From: Butyrivibrio sp.
GTDB taxonomy: Bacteria; Bacillota; Clostridia; Lachnospirales; Lachnospiraceae
Length of the DNA: 60,603 nucleotides
Assembly: GCA_017615275.1 (NCBI GenBank)
Contig: JAGAAO010000077.1
Location: 1-60,603 of the forward strand
Direction: 5' to 3'
Positions 56,272 to 60,603 of the stretch are shown piece by piece. The notes under the pieces were generated by a model, which was given only the letters and a program-made list of their open reading frames with translations, did no database searches and was not told the origin of the DNA. How positions within the stretch are numbered: position 1 is the stretch's first letter; every line of letters begins with the position of its first letter. The position numbers and the translations under genes were made by a program.

Positions 56272-57657
56272 TCAAGATAAAAGATCAACCTTCGGAAGTG
56301 TAGCAAAACTCTTTGCAAGTTCCTCATCTGAAGGGATGTAATCGGTCATCTCACCGTCGTTAAACTTCTGATATGCAACCATATCGAAATATCCTGTTCC
56401 TGTAAGGCCAAAGAGAATTGTCTTTTCCTCTCCTGTCTCCTTGCACTTAAGCGCCTCATCAATAGCTGCTCTGATAGCATGGCTACTCTCGGGAGCGGGA
56501 AGAATACCCTCAACTCTTGCAAACTGCTGAGCTGCTTCAAATACAGATGTCTGCTCAACAGAAATAGCCTCCATATAACCATCATGATAAAGCTGTGAAA
56601 GAATGGGGCTCATGCCGTGATATCTAAGTCCTCCCGCATGGTTAGCTGAAGGAATAAAGTTACTTCCAAGTGTATACATCTTTGCAAGAGGACAAACCAT
56701 TCCTGTGTCGCAGAAGTCATATGCAAACTTACCTCTTGTAAAGCTGGGGCAGCTTGCGGGCTCAACTGCAACTATACGATAATCCTTCTCTCCGCGGAGT
56801 TTCTCACCCATGAAAGGAGAAATAAGTCCGCCGAGGTTTGATCCGCCGCCTGCACATCCGATGATAACATCGGGAGTTATGTTGTACTTATCAAGCGCTG
56901 CTTTAGCCTCAAGACCGATAACTGTCTGATGAAGAAGTACCTGATTAAGAACAGATCCAAGAACGTATCTGTATCCTTCTGTCTTTGTGGCAACTTCTAC
57001 AGCCTCGGAAATAGCACATCCAAGTGAACCTGTTGTTCCTGGATGCTCAGCGTTGATCTTGCGTCCGATCTCTGTATCCATTGAAGGAGAAGGTGTTACA
57101 CTTGCTCCGTATGTACGCATGACTTCGCGTCTGAAAGGCTTCTGCTCATATGAAACCTTAACCATATAAACTTTACAATCGATTCCAAGATAAGCTGACG
57201 CCATAGAAAGAGCTGTTCCCCACTGACCTGCACCGGTCTCTGTGGTAACGCCCTTAAGTCCCTGATTCTTGGCATAATATGCCTGAACAATAGCGGAATT
57301 AAGCTTATGGCTTCCGCTTGTGTTATTTCCCTCGAATTTATAATATATCTTGGCGGGAGTTCCAAGTGCCTTCTCAAGGCAATATGCTCTCACAAGAGGT
57401 GAAGGTCTGTACATCTTATAGAAATCCTGAACCTCTTTGGGAATATCAATATAAGGTGTGGTATCATCAAGCTCCTGCTTAATGAGTTCGTCGCAGAATA
57501 CAGGTCGAAGATCATCAAAAGACATGGGCTGTAATGTTCCCGGATTAAGAAGCGGAGCTGGCTTATTCTTCATATCCGCTCTGACGTTGTACCACTGCTT
57601 CGGAATCTCGTCCTCGCTAAGGTAAATCTTATAAGGTATCTTATTATTTTCGCTCAT
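56272..57657 (-). CDS. TrpB2-type tryptophan synthase beta-like PLP enzyme
   Basis: A 461-residue fold-type II PLP enzyme of the longer TrpB2 group: NNTSGSHKLNSA with PLP lysine K118, GGGSNLGGLISPF (phosphate cup, about 272-284) and LKGVTTETGAGQWG (about 134-147, ETGAGQWG in TrpB). TrpB2 enzymes make tryptophan from indole and serine, or use phosphoserine; no trpA or other trp gene is nearby, as usual for TrpB2. The start is ATG 57657 with GGGGG 9 bases upstream; the frame extends eight codons to GTG. Gap to GH8 is 21 bases. Confidence 0.92.
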   Translation of the reverse strand: MSENNKIPYKIYLSEDEIPKQWYNVRADMKNKPAPLLNPGTLQPMSFDDLRPVFCDELIKQELDDTTPYIDIPKEVQDFYKMYRPSPLVRAYCLEKALGTPAKIYYKFEGNNTSGSHKLNSAIVQAYYAKNQGLKGVTTETGAGQWGTALSMASAYLGIDCKVYMVKVSYEQKPFRREVMRTYGASVTPSPSMDTEIGRKINAEHPGTTGSLGCAISEAVEVATKTEGYRYVLGSVLNQVLLHQTVIGLEAKAALDKYNITPDVIIGCAGGGSNLGGLISPFMGEKLRGEKDYRIVAVEPASCPSFTRGKFAYDFCDTGMVCPLAKMYTLGSNFIPSANHAGGLRYHGMSPILSQLYHDGYMEAISVEQTSVFEAAQQFARVEGILPAPESSHAIRAAIDEALKCKETGEEKTILFGLTGTGYFDMVAYQKFNDGEMTDYIPSDEELAKSFATLPKVDLLS

Positions 57658-57701
57658 AAAATATGGCCCCCGTGTTTTCACAATTTAATTCATTAAAGCA
57701 C

Positions 57702-57736
57702 AAAAAAGACCGCAATGTCAACCTTTTGCAGCCTTT
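57702..57736 (-). terminator. Terminator overlapping the PHP gene stop codon
   Basis: Minus-strand 11-bp stem AAAGGCTGCAA / TTGCGGTCTTT (57726-57736 with 57705-57715, two G-T wobbles), then further T residues. The left arm holds the last codons of the PHP gene and the stop lies in the loop. Confidence 0.7.
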
Positions 57737-58569
57737 ATCGGAATCAGCAGATCTTCAGGAACAAAGAGCTTTCCGCGCCCCGTACCAAGGTCGATATCGG
57801 GTTTGTTTGCACCGTGAAAATCAGATCCTCCGCTGATAAGAAGATCGTATTTATCAGCAAGTTCTTTTATCTGTCTCTCATCTCTTGTTTCATATGTGGA
57901 ATATATAGCTTCTATACCCATAAGTCCTGCATCTTTAAGCCTTCCCACAAATTCATCCAGTCTGTCATCGCTGAATCTGCATAAGATGGGATGTGCAAAA
58001 ATGGGAACACCTTTAGCCTTCAGTATGCTTCTGACCGCGTCTTCAGGTGTTATCTTCTCTCTTCCGACATAGTACGGGCAGTGATCACCGATATATCTGT
58101 CAAAGACCTCCGCTCTGCTATTTACATATCCCCTGTCCACCATGAACTTGGCAAAATGCGCTCTTGTGATGACAGTATCAGGAAACTCCTCTGTAAGAGC
58201 CTCGAAAGAAATAGGAATTCCTGCTTCCTCAGAAAGTTTTTTGCACATCTTCTTGTTTCTGGTTGTCCTGGAATCGATAAAAGCGCTAAGCCCCTCTACA
58301 AATTCCTTGTCGTGATTATCGATATACAATCCCACGATATGTACTTCTCTTCCTTCTCCTTCCGTCGACAGCTCAACGCCCGGGATCACCTCGAGATCCG
58401 GATATTTGGAGGCGGCATACTCTATAGCTTCATCAACACCGTCAACCGTATCATGATCTGTCAGTGCTATCGCAGCAAGCCCCTTTTCATGAGCTCTGTC
58501 AATAAGCTCTTTTACAAAAAAAGTACCGTCGGAATACGTCGAATGTGTATGTAGATCAATTGCTCTCAT
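57718..58569 (-). CDS. PHP-domain phosphoesterase (YciV/RNase AM-like)
   Basis: A 283-residue PHP enzyme. Metal-binding motifs: DLHTHSTYSDG (about 5-15), ALTDHDT (about 34-40), GVELSTE (about 64) and HPI... and SDFHG near residue 252. The best matches in memory are the 3',5'-nucleoside bisphosphate phosphatase/5'-3' exoribonuclease YciV (RNase AM). It acts in the cytoplasm on 3',5'-bisphosphorylated nucleotides or short RNA ends. AGGAGA precedes the ATG; a terminator overlaps the end. Confidence 0.9.
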   Translation of the reverse strand: MRAIDLHTHSTYSDGTFFVKELIDRAHEKGLAAIALTDHDTVDGVDEAIEYAASKYPDLEVIPGVELSTEGEGREVHIVGLYIDNHDKEFVEGLSAFIDSRTTRNKKMCKKLSEEAGIPISFEALTEEFPDTVITRAHFAKFMVDRGYVNSRAEVFDRYIGDHCPYYVGREKITPEDAVRSILKAKGVPIFAHPILCRFSDDRLDEFVGRLKDAGLMGIEAIYSTYETRDERQIKELADKYDLLISGGSDFHGANKPDIDLGTGRGKLFVPEDLLIPIKAAKG

Positions 58570-58753
58570 GCATATCTCCTGTGCTCAATATCTATAATAA
58601 ATTACTAAATAGATGTCTTTTAACTCTTACGTAATATTATCATAGATTGGATATCGTCGGAAACACACAAAGTTCACAACATCCCCTATAACAGGAATTG
58701 TATAATTAGAAAAGTGCTGATCAGATCAGTATTTTCAGATAAAGGAGTCTTCA

Positions 58754-58960
58754 ATGAACATAGGAAATGAATATGCAGAGGATTACTGCGATTATGACGA
58801 AGAAACCGGGGCTTATATGAGCTATAAAATAGACGGCACCGAATTCGATAAACAAACTTACGATGAAACGCTGAACAATATATATGACAAAAATTCCTCT
58901 CGCCATTTAAACAATGATGATTTCCGCGAGAAAGAAGAATTAATTTCAGCCCTTAAATAA
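58754..58960 (+). CDS. 68-residue acidic protein, unknown
   Basis: A small protein rich in Asp, Glu, Tyr and Asn (for example YCDYDEETGAYMSYKIDG), with no membrane helix or signal peptide. GGAG lies 6 bases before the ATG, and the methyltransferase gene starts 17 bases after the stop with its own GGAGG, so both are probably translated from one transcript. No family recognised. Confidence 0.6.
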   Translation: MNIGNEYAEDYCDYDEETGAYMSYKIDGTEFDKQTYDETLNNIYDKNSSRHLNNDDFREKEELISALK

Positions 58961-58977
58961 TTATGGAGGTTATGTAA

Positions 58978-59562
58978 ATGATTTATATGGGAGATGCAAA
59001 TTGGTGGAACAATAGATTTAGCGCCAGATCTGATAAGCTTATGGCTCATGATTCAAAATTAGAGGCTGATATGGCAGTATTCCCCAATCATGGAACAGCT
59101 CTTGATATTGCATGCGGCGATGGAAGAAACTCTATTTTTTTGAGTAAACACGGATACTCTGTAGATGCTGTGGATTTTAGCGAAACTGCTCTGGAGAGAT
59201 TACATTCTTTTGCGAACGCAGAAAAACAGATTATTCATACAAAGTTTATCGACTTGTCTAACGATAGTGCGTTTGACGAACTGAAGGAGTATGACTTAAT
59301 TATTATCAATCATTTTCGATTGAATAAATCTCTTTATCCAGATCTATTAAAACACCTGAAAAAAGATGGCTATCTCTGGGTAAACGGATTCCATGAAATA
59401 CCGTCAAACAATCCCAATGTTACGAATACTGATCTATTGATCGATGGAGACTTTGAAAAAATCACAAACTGCTCTTTGCAAAACAAAGAATTATATATAA
59501 ATGGCGAGCACAAACTTGTTAGATATATTTGGAAAAAGAATAAAGTAGAAGGCGATCAATAA
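58978..59562 (+). CDS. Class I SAM-dependent methyltransferase (TehB-like)
   Basis: A 194-residue methyltransferase with motif I LDIACGDGRNSIFLSKHGYSV (about 42-62), acidic motif II region VDAVDFSETAL, and motif IV YDLIIINHFRL. The length and arrangement resemble TehB/small-molecule methyltransferases. The substrate is unknown. GGAGG lies 8 bases before the ATG. Its 3' end lies inside a terminator hairpin. Confidence 0.87.
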   Translation: MIYMGDANWWNNRFSARSDKLMAHDSKLEADMAVFPNHGTALDIACGDGRNSIFLSKHGYSVDAVDFSETALERLHSFANAEKQIIHTKFIDLSNDSAFDELKEYDLIIINHFRLNKSLYPDLLKHLKKDGYLWVNGFHEIPSNNPNVTNTDLLIDGDFEKITNCSLQNKELYINGEHKLVRYIWKKNKVEGDQ

Positions 59563-59583
59563 CAGCCTTCTACTCTATTTTTT
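59545..59583 (+). terminator. Terminator overlapping the methyltransferase 3' end
   Basis: 9-bp stem GTAGAAGGC / GCCTTCTAC (59545-59553 with 59565-59573) around an 11-base loop that contains the stop codon, then TCTATTTTTT. The minus strand also has an imperfect T-run for the convergent membrane protein gene. Confidence 0.85.
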
Positions 59584-59589
59584 AATCGT

Positions 59590-60303
59590 CTACTTGACAG
59601 GGCTCGTTTCCTCTTGCCCTACCATGATATCTGTCACTGGTTTTTGTTTAGTATACAGAATAATCACCTGATATATTACCAGTACTGAAAATAATATCCC
59701 GGCCGCTAACTTTATTAAAGAAGTCAGCGCCAGCGGATTCGATATCAATCCCATCGAACTCTCATATACAGCATATTTAATCGTCGTGATAATGCTGCCC
59801 AGATTATTGATGCAAATGAACATTGAAATTGCAATAATAAGAACAGGGAAAACCTTTTTATCACTTTTTCTAAAAAAGTATATAAATGACAATGCAGCTC
59901 TTACCCCCATCAGAATCAGGATTATTTCTGTATATATCACCGTTTTTAATAATAGAGAATTCGTCTGATAATTATCACTGCTCCAATAGAAATGCATAAT
60001 CCAAATATCATACAAAAAACAGGTAATATCATGCGCTATAATAACGCCGCCCATTCTTTGGGGAGAAAGAATTTTTCTTAACGCTTGAATAACTCCATAT
60101 GAAAAAATTGCAATTATAAGTATCTTATACGCCATATCCACGAAATTGCTGAAAGTTTGAAATAAATCAGATTTTACATAGGTAATTACATATGAATTTA
60201 CCATTTCCAATATTTTAGCAAGCAATATAACTGCATAAATTGCAATCATTAAGTTTGCTGATTTTTTCTCCGGAACACTGTCTCTTTCAATTATTTTCGT
60301 CAT
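59590..60303 (-). CDS. Multi-pass membrane protein of unknown function
   Basis: A 237-residue protein with about seven hydrophobic helices, basic loops and an acidic C-terminal tail. AAGGAG lies 7 bases before the ATG at 60303. No recognised motif; A/T-rich codon use is somewhat stronger than in the rest of the window, in keeping with the accessory nature of this end. Confidence 0.7.
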   Translation of the reverse strand: MTKIIERDSVPEKKSANLMIAIYAVILLAKILEMVNSYVITYVKSDLFQTFSNFVDMAYKILIIAIFSYGVIQALRKILSPQRMGGVIIAHDITCFLYDIWIMHFYWSSDNYQTNSLLLKTVIYTEIILILMGVRAALSFIYFFRKSDKKVFPVLIIAISMFICINNLGSIITTIKYAVYESSMGLISNPLALTSLIKLAAGILFSVLVIYQVIILYTKQKPVTDIMVGQEETSPVK

Positions 60304-60472
60304 GCTTTCTCCTTAGCAAATCTTTTGCATTGCCATACATCCAATAAATTTTTTCATACAAATAAACCTCAATTCTACTACATATACAACCGGTACATAT
60401 CAAAGATTTCCATATGCAAATTCCTTGATTCCGTCATAAGAGTCATATTTTATTACTTTTCTTGATGATTCT
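60304..60472. other. 169-base intergenic stretch, nothing assigned
   Basis: AT-rich; it should contain the promoter of the 59590-60303 gene, but no convincing -35/-10 pair was seen. On the minus strand an open frame without a start codon ends at a TGA at 60400 and could be a fragment of an interrupted gene (see rejected items). Confidence 0.3.
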
Positions 60473-60603
60473 TGTCTATTTGGTACAAGTATCTTGTAAT
60501 ACTCGGACGCCAGTTCCGCAATTATCCGGACAAAGTATCTACTAATATCCGGACAAGATTCCTGTATCAAGTGGACAAGATGACATCTACTTTTTTATAT
60601 TAC
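60473..60603 (+). repeat. 23-base periodic repeats, possible insertion sequence (IS21-like) terminus
   Basis: A GG[AT]C-containing unit recurs at 60482, 60505, 60528, 60551 and 60573 (spacings 23, 23, 23, 22); the last three share GGACAA preceded by TCC or GT. The stretch begins TGTCTATTTGG at 60473. Multiple short repeats behind a terminal TGT fit an IS21-family end, with the transposase genes to the right outside the window. The assignment to IS21 is by recall only. Confidence 0.4.

Noticed and set aside
60400-60594. Open frame on the minus strand at the right edge, ending in KEFAYGNL
   Set aside because: It has no ATG with a ribosome site, is only about 64 codons, and overlaps the periodic repeats. 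It may be a fragment of a gene cut by an insertion sequence, but it could be chance.

Overview
The window is a chromosomal segment of a low-to-mid GC Firmicute, most likely a rumen- or gut-type member of the Lachnospiraceae (Butyrivibrio/Pseudobutyrivibrio-like). This is inferred from AG-rich ribosome binding sites, a pyruvate phosphate dikinase, an intracellular GH8 exo-oligoxylanase, a FapA/DUF342 protein beside a PilZ protein, many small lipoproteins and a group IIC-type intron. No rRNA, tRNA or Cas gene was recognised.

Bases 1-28,804 form one long block transcribed leftwards. It starts at the left edge with the 5' part of a group II intron lying just past the ilvE terminator. Leftward transcription then covers: branched-chain amino acid biosynthesis (ilvB, two ACT-domain small subunits, ilvN and an ilvH-like gene, ilvC, leuC, leuD, ilvE); a YfhO-type membrane protein and a CsbB-like glycosyltransferase interleaved with the leu genes; an Mrp-type ATPase; an AI-2E family exporter; a short cobalamin-dependent methionine synthase; an acyltransferase; and the whole F-type ATP synthase operon (atpB-E-F-A-G-D-C plus a lipoprotein gene). 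The ATP synthase operon has no separate delta gene. Instead the alpha subunit carries an N-terminal extension that reads as the delta/OSCP C-terminal domain, the most unusual observation in the window. Upstream of the atp genes lie a coiled-coil surface protein, a PilZ protein and a FapA-like protein with many N-terminal repeats.

Bases 29-43 kb alternate in direction: two tandem paralogous lipoproteins, a DMT transporter, ppdK with a C-terminal helical tail, a glycerophosphodiester phosphodiesterase, an MFS carrier, an iron alcohol dehydrogenase with a divergent AraC regulator, a MATE exporter, an ABC-F ATPase with an altered second ATP site, and purC.

Bases 43-55 kb are the accessory part. 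A 353-base gene-free gap holds three 37-base units at an exact 74-base pitch. Next comes a leftward cluster of three poorly known genes (zinc-ribbon plus beta-propeller membrane protein, small membrane protein, Ser/Gly-rich Cys protein), then a Mbeg1-like hydrolase, thrH, a HIT protein, a 47-residue secreted-peptide gene, a polar amino acid ABC transporter, a VanZ protein, a glycan-binding lipoprotein, and a second zinc-ribbon membrane protein. The latter shares a C-terminal module with the small membrane protein 8.7 kb away.

Bases 55-60 kb hold a GH8 reducing-end xylosidase, a TrpB2-type beta-synthase, a PHP phosphoesterase, a small acidic protein with a methyltransferase, and a multi-pass membrane protein. 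The right edge carries a 23-base periodic repeat that looks like an insertion sequence end.

Coordinates give the start codon I judge most likely from the ribosome binding site, often shorter than the longest open frame. All functions are from reading the sequence and remembered families; nothing was searched.
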